From NCBI GenBank assembly GCA_947456955.1, contig CANGTQ010000002.1, positions 62,001 through 126,000 of the forward strand: a DNA stretch of 64,000 nucleotides. The letters run 5' to 3'. The notes under the pieces are model-generated. The model did no database searches. It worked only from the letters and a program-made list of their open reading frames with translations, and was not told the DNA's origin. The translations under genes were made by a program, and so were the position numbers. The stretch's first letter is position 1; each line of letters starts with the position of its first letter. This DNA is from Flavobacteriaceae bacterium (GTDB taxonomy: Bacteria; Bacteroidota; Bacteroidia; Flavobacteriales; Flavobacteriaceae). Positions 33,263 through 42,275 of the stretch are shown here, one piece after another.

Positions 33263-33937
33263 GTGGGAAGTAAAAATAAATTAAAGCGGTTTAAGGAAAA
33301 TGAAACTTTTGAAAACGTTTTTCAACCAATAAGAGAAGAAGTTGTAAGCGGAGAGTTTCCACTAAAAGGAAAATGGAATTCAGATTTTTTTAAAAATGAC
33401 AATCCAATAATAATTGAGTTGGGCTGTGGTAAAGGCGAATATTCTGTTGGATTGGCCGAACGTTATCCTGATAAAAATTTTGTTGGAATTGACATAAAAG
33501 GCGCGCGTTTCTGGCGTGGAGCTAAAACAGCTGTTGATGAAGGAATGCGCAATGTGGCTTTTGTACGCACACAAATTGAGTTAATCAATTTTATTTTTGC
33601 CGAAAATGAAATAGATGAAATTTGGATCACTTTCCCTGACCCGCAAATCAAATACAAACGCACCAAACACCGAATGACAAACTCGGAATTCCTAGAGTTG
33701 TACAAAAAAATCCTGAAAACAAACGGTGTTGTAAATCTTAAAACCGATAGTGAATTCATGCATGGATACACCCTTGGATTGTTGCATGGCGAAGGACATG
33801 AAGTATTATATGCTAATCATAATGTCTATAAAAATGAAGGAGCTCCAAATGAAGTGACTCAGATCCAGACATTTTACGAAAATCAATATTTGGAAATCAA
33901 CAAAGCAATTACGTATATTCGTTTCAAAATCAAATAG
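33263..33937 (+). CDS. trmB: tRNA (guanine-N7)-methyltransferase
   Basis: This 224-residue SAM-dependent enzyme makes m7G46 in tRNA variable loops. The SAM site is IIELGCGKGEYSVGLA near residue 50, the catalytic region ITFPDPQIKYKRTKHRMT near 132 and the end TYIRFKIK. Translation probably starts at a GTG (33263), since it yields the usual MGSKNKLKRF N-terminus and no ATG is suitable. It is directly followed by the LysE-family gene with no gap. Confidence 0.94.
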   Translation: MGSKNKLKRFKENETFENVFQPIREEVVSGEFPLKGKWNSDFFKNDNPIIIELGCGKGEYSVGLAERYPDKNFVGIDIKGARFWRGAKTAVDEGMRNVAFVRTQIELINFIFAENEIDEIWITFPDPQIKYKRTKHRMTNSEFLELYKKILKTNGVVNLKTDSEFMHGYTLGLLHGEGHEVLYANHNVYKNEGAPNEVTQIQTFYENQYLEINKAITYIRFKIK

Positions 33938-34564
33938 ATGTTGTTTTATTTACCACTTGTTTTAGGTTTTTTTATTTCTTTTTTGGCGGTTATTCCTCCC
34001 GGATTAATCAATATGACAGCAGCAAAAATTAGTTTACAACAAGGTAAAAACGAAGCAATAAGTTTTGCTCTTGGGGCATCGGTAATCATATTTTTTCAAA
34101 CTTTTATTGCCGTACTATTTGCCCGATTTATTAACAAACATCAGGAAATTGTTTCCACACTCCAGGAAATCGGCATTTTTATATTTTCTTTGTTAAGTGT
34201 CTATTTTTTTTGGATAGCCAAAAAGCCAAAGAAAATCAAAACCGATAGTAGAGTCAAAGGAAAATCAAACCGTTTTTTTTTAGGAATGTTGTTGTCTACA
34301 TTGAATTTGTTACCTATTCCGTTTTATGTTTTTGCCAGTATGACTTTGGCAGCTTCAGGCTATTTTAGTTTTGACAAAATTCCGGTTTCTGAATTTGTAA
34401 TTGGCGTAATGATTGGTTCGTTTACAGTTTTTTACATCTATATAGTTGCCTTTAAAAAAATTGAAAATAAAACAGAATTTCTAATGCGAAACATTAATAC
34501 TATTATTGGTTCGGTGACAACTTTTATGGCTGTGTTGACTTTATTCAAATTACTTTACAAATAA
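33938..34564 (+). CDS. LysE-family translocator
   Basis: This 208-residue polytopic protein has six predicted helices, starting LPLVLGFFISFLAVIPPGLINMTAAKISLQQGKNEA, the LysE/RhtB N-terminal pattern (P-P-G near residue 22). Such proteins export amino acids, but the substrate cannot be told from sequence. It starts right at the trmB stop, and its own stop overlaps the next ATG by one base, so trmB, this gene and the alkyltransferase-like gene form an operon. Confidence 0.85.
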   Translation: MLFYLPLVLGFFISFLAVIPPGLINMTAAKISLQQGKNEAISFALGASVIIFFQTFIAVLFARFINKHQEIVSTLQEIGIFIFSLLSVYFFWIAKKPKKIKTDSRVKGKSNRFFLGMLLSTLNLLPIPFYVFASMTLAASGYFSFDKIPVSEFVIGVMIGSFTVFYIYIVAFKKIENKTEFLMRNINTIIGSVTTFMAVLTLFKLLYK

Positions 34565-34887
34565 TGGAAGCTAATTTTTTTGAACGAGTTTATGTAATAG
34601 CACGTCAAATCCCGGAAGGGAAAGTGACTTCTTACGGTGCCATTGCCAAAGCATTAGGAACAGAGCGTTCCGCCCGAATGGTAGGTTGGGCTATGAATGC
34701 CTCTCACAATAGGGAAGACATTCCAGCTCACAGAGTAGTTAACAGAAAAGGATTGCTTTCAGGGAAACATCATTTTGCAGGAACTAATTTGATGCAGCAA
34801 TTATTAGAAAATGAAGGAGTCAAAGTGGTCAACAATCAAATTATCGATTTTGAAAAGCATTTTTGGCATCCTGAAATCCAAGAATAA
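34564..34887 (+). CDS. Alkyltransferase-like (ATL) protein, MGMT family
   Basis: This 107-residue protein is the DNA-binding half of O6-methylguanine methyltransferase: PEGKVTSYGAIAKALG near residue 17, SARMVGWAMNAS near 36 (with the arginine finger), then IPAHRVVNRKGLLSG. The reactive Cys of PCHRV is Ala55 here, so it cannot accept alkyl groups. Known ATL proteins bind alkylated guanine and flag it for nucleotide excision repair, so that role is inferred. Confidence 0.92.
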   Translation: MEANFFERVYVIARQIPEGKVTSYGAIAKALGTERSARMVGWAMNASHNREDIPAHRVVNRKGLLSGKHHFAGTNLMQQLLENEGVKVVNNQIIDFEKHFWHPEIQE

Positions 34888-34958
34888 AATTTCTAGTTTT
34901 CTTTATATTTCCATAAACTTTTTCAATTTATTAAGAATAGTTTCCTAACAATTCGTAT

Positions 34959-34966
34959 TATCTTTG
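34959..34966 (+). promoter_or_regulatory. -7 box TATCTTTG before mrp
   Basis: This matches TAnnTTTG exactly, 43 bases before the ATG at 35010. No clear -33 box was seen at the usual distance. Confidence 0.45.
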
Positions 34967-35009
34967 CAATCTAAATTCAGTTTAAATAAAAGTAACTGAA
35001 ACGAATACT

Positions 35010-36143
35010 ATGAAATTAGACAGAAAAGAAATTCTTTCAGCATTGGAAACCATAACCATTGCAGGCGAAGGAAAAAATATGGTGGAAAGCGGTGCGGTAA
35101 AAAACGTACTGATTTTTGGCAACGAAGTAACCGTAGATTTACTGATTGCAACTCCCGCAATGCACATAAAAAAACGTGCTGAAGATGACATCAGAAAATT
35201 AATCCATGAAAAGTTTTCCCCTGACGCTGTCGTGAAAGTTAACATCAAAGTTGAAACACCAACTCAAAATCCAAATGAGATTAAAGGCAAAGCCATTCCT
35301 GGAATCAGTAATATTATTGCTGTAGCATCAGGAAAAGGCGGCGTTGGAAAGTCAACGGTTACGGCAAATTTAGCTGTTACTTTAGCCAAAATGGGTTTTA
35401 AAGTTGGGATTTTGGATGCCGATATTTACGGACCAAGCATGCCAATTATGTTTGATGTAGAGAACGAAAAACCAATTTCAGTTACTGTTGATGGAAAATC
35501 AAAAATGAAACCTGTAGAAAGTTACGAGATAAAAATTCTGTCAATCGGTTTCTTTACAGCGCCAAGTCAGGCCGTTATTTGGCGTGGACCAATGGCATCT
35601 AAAGCATTAAACCAAATGATTTTTGACGCTGACTGGGGGCAACTCGATTTCATGCTAATCGATTTACCACCGGGAACAGGCGATATCCATTTATCCATTA
35701 TGCAATCGTTACCAATTACCGGTGCTGTTGTTGTGAGTACACCGCAAGCCGTAGCTTTGGCCGATGCCAAAAAGGGAGTTTCAATGTTTTTATCAGACAG
35801 TATCAACGTTCCGGTTTTAGGAATTATCGAGAACATGGCATACTTCACACCAGAAGAACTCCCGAATAACAAATATTACATTTTTGGTAAAGAAGGGGCC
35901 AAAAATTTGGCAGCCGATTTACAAGTGCCATTTTTAGGGGAAGTTCCATTGGTGCAAAGCATACGTGAAGCCGGAGATTATGGTCGACCAGCAGCCCTAC
36001 AAACCGCATCGGTTATCGAAAGGGTCTTTGAAGAAATTACCAGAAACGTGGTTCAAGAAACGGTAAATAGAAACCAAAGTTTACCTCCAACTGAAGCAAT
36101 CAAAATAACAACTATGGCAGGATGTTCGGCTGTAAAAAAATAG
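35010..36143 (+). CDS. mrp: Mrp/NBP35-family iron-sulfur carrier ATPase
   Basis: This 377-residue protein has an N-terminal MIP18/DUF59 domain (about 1-90), a deviant Walker A motif ASGKGGVGKSTVTANLA near residue 107, DADIYGPSMPIMF near 140 and IDLPPGTGDIHLSIMQ near 218. Mrp/ApbC proteins carry and deliver Fe-S clusters in the cytoplasm. The following nifU-like gene fits the same pathway, with a word-repeat array between the two. Confidence 0.93.
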   Translation: MKLDRKEILSALETITIAGEGKNMVESGAVKNVLIFGNEVTVDLLIATPAMHIKKRAEDDIRKLIHEKFSPDAVVKVNIKVETPTQNPNEIKGKAIPGISNIIAVASGKGGVGKSTVTANLAVTLAKMGFKVGILDADIYGPSMPIMFDVENEKPISVTVDGKSKMKPVESYEIKILSIGFFTAPSQAVIWRGPMASKALNQMIFDADWGQLDFMLIDLPPGTGDIHLSIMQSLPITGAVVVSTPQAVALADAKKGVSMFLSDSINVPVLGIIENMAYFTPEELPNNKYYIFGKEGAKNLAADLQVPFLGEVPLVQSIREAGDYGRPAALQTASVIERVFEEITRNVVQETVNRNQSLPPTEAIKITTMAGCSAVKK

Positions 36144-36147
36144 TATT

Positions 36148-36211
36148 CAGTTTACAGTGACAGTCTACAGTTTATACTGTTTTCTGTGACTGAAAACTGC
36201 GACTGAAAACT
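36148..36211. repeat. Word array with inverted arms between mrp and nifU-like gene
   Basis: CAGTTTA, CAGTGA, CAGTCTA and CAGTTTA follow at 36148-36174. They are faced by ACTGTTT, CTGTG, ACTGAAA, ACTGCG and ACTGAAA at 36176-36211, the same word in inverse complement. Confidence 0.82.
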
Positions 36212-36222
36212 TAAATAAAGAT

Positions 36223-36462
36223 ATGACAAGCGAAGAATTAACTCTGAATGTTGAAAAAGCACTAAACGAAATCAGACCATTTCTGAATTCCGACGGTGGC
36301 GATATTAGTTTAGTTTCTATAGAAGATGAAAAGCATGTAAAAGTGCGCCTTCAAGGAGCGTGTACCACATGTAGTTTGAGCATGAGCACCATGAAAGCTG
36401 GCGTGGAAACCACTATAAAAAAATACGCTCCACAAATAGAAACAGTTGTAAATATTCCTTAG
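36223..36462 (+). CDS. NifU C-terminal-domain Fe-S scaffold protein
   Basis: This 79-residue protein is a complete Nfu-type domain: EIRPFLNSDGGDISLVSIE near residue 15 and the cluster-binding CxxC in QGACTTCSLSMSTMKAGVE (Cys47, Cys50). It probably assembles or carries Fe-S clusters for the Mrp ATPase encoded just upstream. Its start follows the word array by 12 bases. Confidence 0.93.
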   Translation: MTSEELTLNVEKALNEIRPFLNSDGGDISLVSIEDEKHVKVRLQGACTTCSLSMSTMKAGVETTIKKYAPQIETVVNIP

Positions 36463-36478
36463 TTTTTTTGATAATAAT

Positions 36479-36512
36479 CAAGAGTTAAGACTTTGCAACT
36501 TTGTAACTCTTG
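36479..36512. repeat. Hairpin of words after the nifU-like gene
   Basis: CAAGAGTTA (36479-36487) pairs perfectly with TAACTCTTG (36504-36512); the loop repeats CTTTG/ACTTT words. It is not followed by a T-run, so it is more like the word arrays than a terminator. Confidence 0.6.
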
Positions 36513-36553
36513 TCTCCCAGCCAAAGTCAAACGAACGTAGTAAACTTAAAAAA

Positions 36554-37606
36554 ATGATTGAAACTGATATACTAATAATCGGTGCCGGGCCAACAGGACT
36601 CTTTACTGTTTTTGAAGCAGGATTATTAAAATTAAAATGTCATATTATAGATGCTTTGCCTCAACCGGGCGGACAATTGTCTGAACTCTATCCTAAAAAA
36701 CCTATTTACGATATTCCAGGTCTTCCAGATGTTTTAGCGGGTGATTTGGTCAATAATTTAATGGAACAAATTAAACAGTTTCAACCAGGCTTTACGCTAT
36801 CCGAAACTGCTGAAACCATAGACAAGTTAGATGACGGGACATTTATAGTTACTACAAATAAAGGAACAAAACACCACGCCAAAGCCATAGCAATTGCTGG
36901 CGGTTTAGGAACATTTGAACCAAGAAAACCCGAAATAGATAGGATTAGTTTCTATGAAGAAAAAGGGGTAGAATATTTTGTGAAAGACCCGGAACTTTTT
37001 AGGCATAAAAAAATTGTCATAGCCGGCGGTGGTGATTCAGCTTTAGATTGGAGCATTTTCTTAGCAGATGTTGCTTCAGAAGTTACTCTAATTCACAGAA
37101 GAAATGAATTCCGTGGGGCATTAGACTCAGTTGAAAAACTGCAAGAATATAAAAAATTGGGCTTGGTAAATCTTATAACACCTGCCGAAGTCATTTCTCT
37201 TCACGGAGAAGGGCATTTGAATGCCATAACCATTAACAAAGATGGCAATCAAGAAACTATCAAAACCGACTATTTCATTCCACTTTTTGGTCTAACTCCA
37301 AAACTAGGCGCCATTGCTAATTGGGATTTAGAAATCGAAAAAAATGCAATCAAAGTCAATAACGCTTTAGATTATCAAACTAATATTCCTGGAATATACG
37401 CTATTGGCGATGTGAATACGTATCCCGGAAAACTCAAACTAATTTTGTGTGGGTTTCATGAAGCCACTTTAATGTGCCAAAGTGTTTACCAACGCATAAA
37501 TCCAGGGAAAAAATACGTATTGAAATATACTACCGTTTCCGGAGTAGATGGCTTTGATGGTACCCGAAAAGAAGCCGAGAAGGCCGTAGTAAAATCAATT
37601 GAATAA
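36554..37606 (+). CDS. Ferredoxin-NADP(+) reductase-type flavoprotein
   Basis: This 350-residue protein of the thioredoxin-reductase-like FNR group has the FAD site ILIIGAGPTGLFTVFEAG at residues 5-22, a second nucleotide site KIVIAGGGDSALDW near 154 and the C-terminal FAD contact GIYAIGDVNTYPGKLKLILCGFHEA near 277. The redox-active CxxC of thioredoxin reductase is absent, as in FNR. The ferredoxin gene that follows without a gap is the likely electron partner. Confidence 0.9.
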   Translation: MIETDILIIGAGPTGLFTVFEAGLLKLKCHIIDALPQPGGQLSELYPKKPIYDIPGLPDVLAGDLVNNLMEQIKQFQPGFTLSETAETIDKLDDGTFIVTTNKGTKHHAKAIAIAGGLGTFEPRKPEIDRISFYEEKGVEYFVKDPELFRHKKIVIAGGGDSALDWSIFLADVASEVTLIHRRNEFRGALDSVEKLQEYKKLGLVNLITPAEVISLHGEGHLNAITINKDGNQETIKTDYFIPLFGLTPKLGAIANWDLEIEKNAIKVNNALDYQTNIPGIYAIGDVNTYPGKLKLILCGFHEATLMCQSVYQRINPGKKYVLKYTTVSGVDGFDGTRKEAEKAVVKSIE

Positions 37607-37939
37607 ATGCCACAAGACATCACCATAATAATTACCGATCGCAAAGGAGTGAAGCATGAAGTGCAGGCGCCAACCGACATGAATTTAAACCTCATGGAGC
37701 TTATTCGGATGTATGAACTAGCCGAAGAAGGAACTATTGGTGTTTGTGGTGGAATGGCAATGTGTGCTTCCTGCCAATGTTATGTTTTGAACGATGTTTT
37801 AAAAACGGAACGAAACGACGATGAAGAAGCCATGCTATCGGAAGCATTTCACGTCAAAGACAATTCTCGTTTGGGTTGCCAAATACCCATCACCGAAGAA
37901 ATTGATGGGTTGGAAATAGAAATTGCTCCAGAGCAATAA
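37607..37939 (+). CDS. [2Fe-2S] ferredoxin, adrenodoxin type
   Basis: This 110-residue ferredoxin has the cluster ligands Cys47, Cys53, Cys56 (GVCGGMAMCASCQC) and Cys91 (RLGCQIP), the C-x5-C-x2-C-x34-C spacing of the adrenodoxin class. An extra Cys58 follows. It starts at the base after the reductase stop, forming a two-gene electron-transfer unit. The final acceptor is unknown. Confidence 0.93.
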   Translation: MPQDITIIITDRKGVKHEVQAPTDMNLNLMELIRMYELAEEGTIGVCGGMAMCASCQCYVLNDVLKTERNDDEEAMLSEAFHVKDNSRLGCQIPITEEIDGLEIEIAPEQ

Positions 37940-37944
37940 GGTAA

Positions 37945-38646
37945 TTACAATCCTAATTTAATTTTAGCTTTCGGCAAAATCCTTTCCACAAACTTTGTGT
38001 AGGCTATTTTTGAAGGATGCAAACCATCAGTAGCGACCAAATTAGTTTGAGCTAATCCTAATCGTGTGATATCAGTAATATTTATAAATGTAATATTGTT
38101 TGTATTACAGTAATTTTCTGCAAAAGCATTGTAGTCATCTATTTGAGTCGAAATAGATGTATTTCCACCTCCAAAAGGTGTAAAAGCATAATCAGGAATT
38201 GATACAACGATTACATTTTCTTTTTTGCCTTTGGCTTTTTCAATAGCTGTTGATGCCAATTCGGGAAACTCTTGTTCATACACGTTAAACGGCGTATTTT
38301 GATACTGATTATTCACACCTATTAAAAGTGTAACTAAGTCATAATCATTGGGTGGATTTTGAGAAGTAATTCCTGATTTTAGGTTACTTGTTGTCCAGCC
38401 GGTTTGCGCTATAATCTTTGTTTGAAAAGTATCAATATCATCTATATACTTAGAAATGCTGTCCTGTAATTGTATTGGAAAACGACACGTTTCGCAAACG
38501 CTTTGACCAATTGTATAACTATCTCCTAAAGCAAGGTATTTGTAGTTTTTCGGTTCAGTATTTTCAGTATTCGAATTAGTATCCGAACTGCAACTAACAA
38601 AAAATAGTAAACAAAAGAAAAGGGCTATTTTATACAGAGTATTCAT
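37945..38646 (-). CDS. SGNH/GDSL-type hydrolase lipoprotein
   Basis: This 233-residue lipoprotein has a signal with FVSCSSDT (Cys near 19). The hydrolase core has block I ALGDSYTIGQS (catalytic Ser), block III LIGVNNQYQ (Asn) and block V DGLHPSKIAY (catalytic Asp and His). It probably hydrolyses esters at the envelope; the substrate is unknown. The ATG at 38646 was chosen. It starts 2 bases after the DUF3050 stop and is convergent with the ferredoxin gene. Confidence 0.9.
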   Translation of the reverse strand: MNTLYKIALFFCLLFFVSCSSDTNSNTENTEPKNYKYLALGDSYTIGQSVCETCRFPIQLQDSISKYIDDIDTFQTKIIAQTGWTTSNLKSGITSQNPPNDYDLVTLLIGVNNQYQNTPFNVYEQEFPELASTAIEKAKGKKENVIVVSIPDYAFTPFGGGNTSISTQIDDYNAFAENYCNTNNITFINITDITRLGLAQTNLVATDGLHPSKIAYTKFVERILPKAKIKLGL

Positions 38647-38648
38647 AA

Positions 38649-39431
38649 TCAAGCTATCGCTAAGCTAGCTTCTATTTTTTCTTCTATGGCATCCCAAAGC
38701 TCGATTCTTTTTTCTAATGCTAAAACAGAAACTTCTTCTACTTCCATCCATTTTTTTGAATCATTACCACAAAGTTCGTTTATCATTTCCATAGCCATTG
38801 GTCCATGTTCGTCTGTATCCAATTCGATATGTCTTTCAAAGTAATAAATCAATTTGGATAAATCAGTTTCGGGAAAGTTTTGTTGGAAATTTTTCAAGAT
38901 TTCGGTAAACATATTCGGAATCAAATCTTCTCTACCAAAAGTAAACGCAGCGGCAATCTTATGGGTTTTACCTTCTTCAATAATGCGAAATGTAAAATCC
39001 AAAAAAGCTTTCACATTTGGATGTAAACTACTCTTTTTAATGGCAATAAAAACATTTTTTGTATCTAATACATCAGTAATAAAAGTAGTAAGTTTAATAG
39101 TGTCTGCACCACAATCTTTCATAGCATCGACATACATTTCAAAATGGCTCAATCGTTTACCATCTAACGTCAAATCACTTTCTTCGGCCAGCACAATCTC
39201 GTTAATTAAATATCTCGTTTGAGGATTGACAGAAGCAAACCAAGGAGTAGTTGTGCAAGTCAACTTGCTTTGTAATGCTTTTAAAAGCGACATAAAATCC
39301 CAAACCGCATAGACATGACATTCTAGAAACTGATGTAAGTCTTCGATGGTTTTTACTTTTTCGTATAGTGTATGATGAAGTAAGGTTTCTTTTTGAGATT
39401 GTAATTTAGAATTGATTTCAATAATGTTCAT
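38649..39431 (-). CDS. DUF3050 protein (heme-oxygenase-like fold)
   Basis: This 260-residue cytoplasmic all-helical protein has VYAVWDFMSLLKALQ near residue 41, RYLINEIVLAEESDL near 75, HFEMYVDAMKDCGADT near 98 and YYFERHIELDTDEHGPMAMEMI near 200. This pattern of acidic and His residues is that of DUF3050, whose members have a heme-oxygenase-like fold and may bind di-iron. The reaction is unknown. The ATG at 39431 gives the usual N-terminus MNIIEINSKL. Confidence 0.85.
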   Translation of the reverse strand: MNIIEINSKLQSQKETLLHHTLYEKVKTIEDLHQFLECHVYAVWDFMSLLKALQSKLTCTTTPWFASVNPQTRYLINEIVLAEESDLTLDGKRLSHFEMYVDAMKDCGADTIKLTTFITDVLDTKNVFIAIKKSSLHPNVKAFLDFTFRIIEEGKTHKIAAAFTFGREDLIPNMFTEILKNFQQNFPETDLSKLIYYFERHIELDTDEHGPMAMEMINELCGNDSKKWMEVEEVSVLALEKRIELWDAIEEKIEASLAIA

Positions 39432-39457
39432 AGCGTCTTGAATAGGACACAAATGTA

Positions 39458-39487
39458 AAAATGCTTCACCAATTAGAGAAGCATTTT
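39458..39487. terminator. Hairpin AATGCTTC/GAAGCATT upstream of the metalloprotease gene
   Basis: The stem at 39460-39467 and 39478-39485 has A-rich and T-rich flanks. No plus-strand gene ends here, so it may act in the DUF3050 leader or be a relic. The same stem sequence forms the terminator at 42228-42256, after the metalloprotease. Confidence 0.55.
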
Positions 39488-39669
39488 ATATTATTTTTAT
39501 TTATTGTTTAATTCTTTTAGAATGGTTATTTCTCTAATTGTATTCGACATTCCAAAATATATAGTGCGCAATAAATATCATTTTCTCAATAAAATATTAT
39601 GTTAAATTTTAAAAAAACATAGTATTATTACATCTTAATTGTATTTTTAAATCTACAAAAACCAAAATC
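39488..39669. other. AT-rich gap upstream of the metalloprotease
   Basis: The stretch is AT-rich. I see no ORF, tRNA or exact TAnnTTTG box; it presumably carries the metalloprotease promoter. Confidence 0.4.
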
Positions 39670-42204
39670 ATGAATAACAAACCATTTCAAGTTTTTATAT
39701 TGCTTTTACTTTTTTTCAATATAGAATCTTATGCGCAAAAAAAAGATAAAAAAAACAATGAAAATCCTTCAGTAACTCAAGATGCCAAAAAACCTGAGGC
39801 CAAGAAAGAGCCCAAACCCTACAAAAAAGTGATTGACTCTACTGCAATTACACAAAAAGGGTTAATTGATATTCACAAAGTGGCAGATAAATATTTATTT
39901 GAAATTTCGGAAAATTTAATTGGAAAAGAAATTATGACGACCACAAGGTATTCTAAAACTCCTGCAGGTGGAGGAATCTTTGGTGGTGAAGAAGTAAATC
40001 GTCAAGTGGTTCGTTTTGAGAAAGGGTTAAACAATACTATAATTTTGCGTTCAATTACCTATGTGATTATGTCGACAGATGAAGATAAACCCATCACAAA
40101 ATCAGTTAAAAATTCTAATGCCGATCCAATTATAGGAATTTATGACGTATTAGCTTATAAAAAAGACGAAGCGGATAAAGAAAATATAGCCAGTGTTATT
40201 GATATGACACCTGCTTTTGACTCTGATGTACAAACGTTTTCTTTAGATCCTATCAAAAAACAGATGTTAAGTATCCAAACTTTTCAAAAAGATAAATCGT
40301 TCATTCAATTTGTAAAAAGTTTTCCCATAAATACCGAAATTAGAACAACCAAAACTTTTACAACAGTTGCTCCTCAAATTTCAAGAACACCCACGCCAAA
40401 AATTGGAATCGATTTACCTGCTGCTTTAGATGCTGGTGTTGTGACCATGGAATTGAACACATCATTTATATTGTTACCCGAAAAGCCAATGCGCAAACGT
40501 ACTTTTGATAAAAGAGTAGGTTATTTTGCCAATCGCTATGACGTATTTGAAGAAGATTCTCATAAAGCAGACACCGATGTTTTTGCAGTACGATGGCGGT
40601 TAGAACCTAAAAATGAAGAAGATGCTCAAAAACAAAAAAGTGGTGAATTAATTGAGCCATTAAAACCAATCGTATATTACATAGACCCAGCAACACCAGA
40701 TAAATGGAAACCATATATCAAGCAAGGTATTGATGATTGGCAAGTAGCTTTTGAAGGCGCAGGTTGGAAAAATGCTATACGCGGAGAATATTGGCCAGAA
40801 AATGATCCTACAATGAGTTTAGAGGATGCAAGGTTTTCGGTATTACGATACTTTGCTGCCGAAATTCAAAATGCTTATGGCCCTAACGTTCATGATCCAA
40901 GAACAGGAGAAATTATGGAAAGTCATATCGGCTGGTATCACAACATCATGAGCATGTTACGCGATTGGTATTTAATTCAAACAGCTGCAGTTGATCCGAA
41001 AGCAAGAAATAAAAAATTTGATGATAAATTAATGGGCGAATTAATTCGTTTTGTTGCCGCTCATGAAGTTGGTCATACTTTAGGGTTACGTCACAATATG
41101 GGTGCAAGTAATGCCACTCCAGTTGAAATGCTGAGAAATCCAGAGTTTCAAAAGAAAAATGGTCATACTTCTTCAATTATGGATTATGCCCGATTCAATT
41201 ATGTTGCGCAACCTGGTGATGGTGTAACAGATTTATTTCCAAGAATTGGTGATTATGATAAATGGGCCATAAAATGGGGTTATTCTTATTTTAATGATGC
41301 AAAATCAGAAGACGAAGAAAAAGCATTGCTAAATGAAATGACAAAAGAAGCTTATAAAAATCGCAGACTTTGGTTTGGTACAGAAAGTAGTCCTTTCGAT
41401 CCGCGTTATCAAACTGAAGATTTAGGCGATAATGCCATGAAAGCTTCTGAATATGGGATAAAAAATTTAAAAATAATTTTACCTAATTTAATTGAATGGA
41501 GTAAAGAAAAAGGTGAAGATTATTCGGAATTAGAAGACATGTACAATTCTTTGGTAGCCCAATTCAGAAGATATATGGGACATGTTACCAAAAATGTTGG
41601 TGGAATATATGAAACGCCAAAAACCTATGATATGCAAGGAAACGAATACGAAACCGTGCCTTCAAGTATCCAAAATGAAGCAGTAGCTTTTTTAAATAAG
41701 CAATTATTTAAAACACCTTCATGGTTGTTAGATCAAAATATTTTGGCAAAAATTAATCCAGATAAAGGCGTTGAACTAATCAGAGGAATTCAAGACGGAA
41801 CACTTTCGAGCTTATTGTCCTATGATAGAATGGCTCGTTTAATGGAAACAGCATCTTTAGATAAAGAAAACTACTCAATAGATGAACTATTGAGCGATTT
41901 GAAAAACGGGATTTTCTCCGAATTAAAATCAAATACACCTATTGATGTATATAGAAGAAATTTACAAAAAGCTTTTGTTTCAAAATTGATTGATGCCATC
42001 AATTTAGATAAAAATGTCGTGGCAAATTTTAACGGAAGAAGAATTGTGATGTTAGATACCGATTTGCCCTCAATTGCTCGTGGTCATTTAATTGAAATAA
42101 AAAGTCAACTAAAGCTTGCCAATGCCATAACAATAGATCGTTTAAGCAAATTTCATATCACTGATTTAATAGCAAGAATTGAACAAGCATTAAATCCAAA
42201 GTAG
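39670..42204 (+). CDS. Large secreted zinc-dependent metalloprotease (DUF5117/DUF5118 type)
   Basis: This 844-residue protein has a signal peptide (about 1-22) and a Lys-rich linker. The middle region contains FPINTEIRTTKTF and SFILLPEKPMRKRTFDKRVGYF, typical of the DUF5117 region. The zinc site HEVGHTLGLRHNMGAS near residue 465 is a metzincin-like HExxHxxGxxH motif, followed by SIMDYARFNYVAQPGDG (Met-turn SIMDY). It is probably an exported peptidase of the periplasm or outer membrane, with unknown substrate. It is monogenic with a strong terminator. Confidence 0.92.
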   Translation: MNNKPFQVFILLLLFFNIESYAQKKDKKNNENPSVTQDAKKPEAKKEPKPYKKVIDSTAITQKGLIDIHKVADKYLFEISENLIGKEIMTTTRYSKTPAGGGIFGGEEVNRQVVRFEKGLNNTIILRSITYVIMSTDEDKPITKSVKNSNADPIIGIYDVLAYKKDEADKENIASVIDMTPAFDSDVQTFSLDPIKKQMLSIQTFQKDKSFIQFVKSFPINTEIRTTKTFTTVAPQISRTPTPKIGIDLPAALDAGVVTMELNTSFILLPEKPMRKRTFDKRVGYFANRYDVFEEDSHKADTDVFAVRWRLEPKNEEDAQKQKSGELIEPLKPIVYYIDPATPDKWKPYIKQGIDDWQVAFEGAGWKNAIRGEYWPENDPTMSLEDARFSVLRYFAAEIQNAYGPNVHDPRTGEIMESHIGWYHNIMSMLRDWYLIQTAAVDPKARNKKFDDKLMGELIRFVAAHEVGHTLGLRHNMGASNATPVEMLRNPEFQKKNGHTSSIMDYARFNYVAQPGDGVTDLFPRIGDYDKWAIKWGYSYFNDAKSEDEEKALLNEMTKEAYKNRRLWFGTESSPFDPRYQTEDLGDNAMKASEYGIKNLKIILPNLIEWSKEKGEDYSELEDMYNSLVAQFRRYMGHVTKNVGGIYETPKTYDMQGNEYETVPSSIQNEAVAFLNKQLFKTPSWLLDQNILAKINPDKGVELIRGIQDGTLSSLLSYDRMARLMETASLDKENYSIDELLSDLKNGIFSELKSNTPIDVYRRNLQKAFVSKLIDAINLDKNVVANFNGRRIVMLDTDLPSIARGHLIEIKSQLKLANAITIDRLSKFHITDLIARIEQALNPK

Positions 42205-42224
42205 CAATCGATAGCTCACAATTA

Positions 42225-42256
42225 AAAAATGCTTCATTTTTAATGAAGCATTTTTT
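42225..42256. terminator. Bidirectional terminator after the metalloprotease
   Basis: AATGCTTCA (42228-42236) pairs with TGAAGCATT (42244-42252), with A6 before and T6 after. It can serve both this gene and the convergent acyl-CoA dehydrogenase gene. Confidence 0.9.
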
Positions 42257-42275
42257 AGTATTAAATGATTTGTAC

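Noticed and set aside
34564..34887. True O6-methylguanine methyltransferase
   Set aside because: The acceptor Cys of PCHR is replaced by Ala, so only an alkyltransferase-like role is possible.
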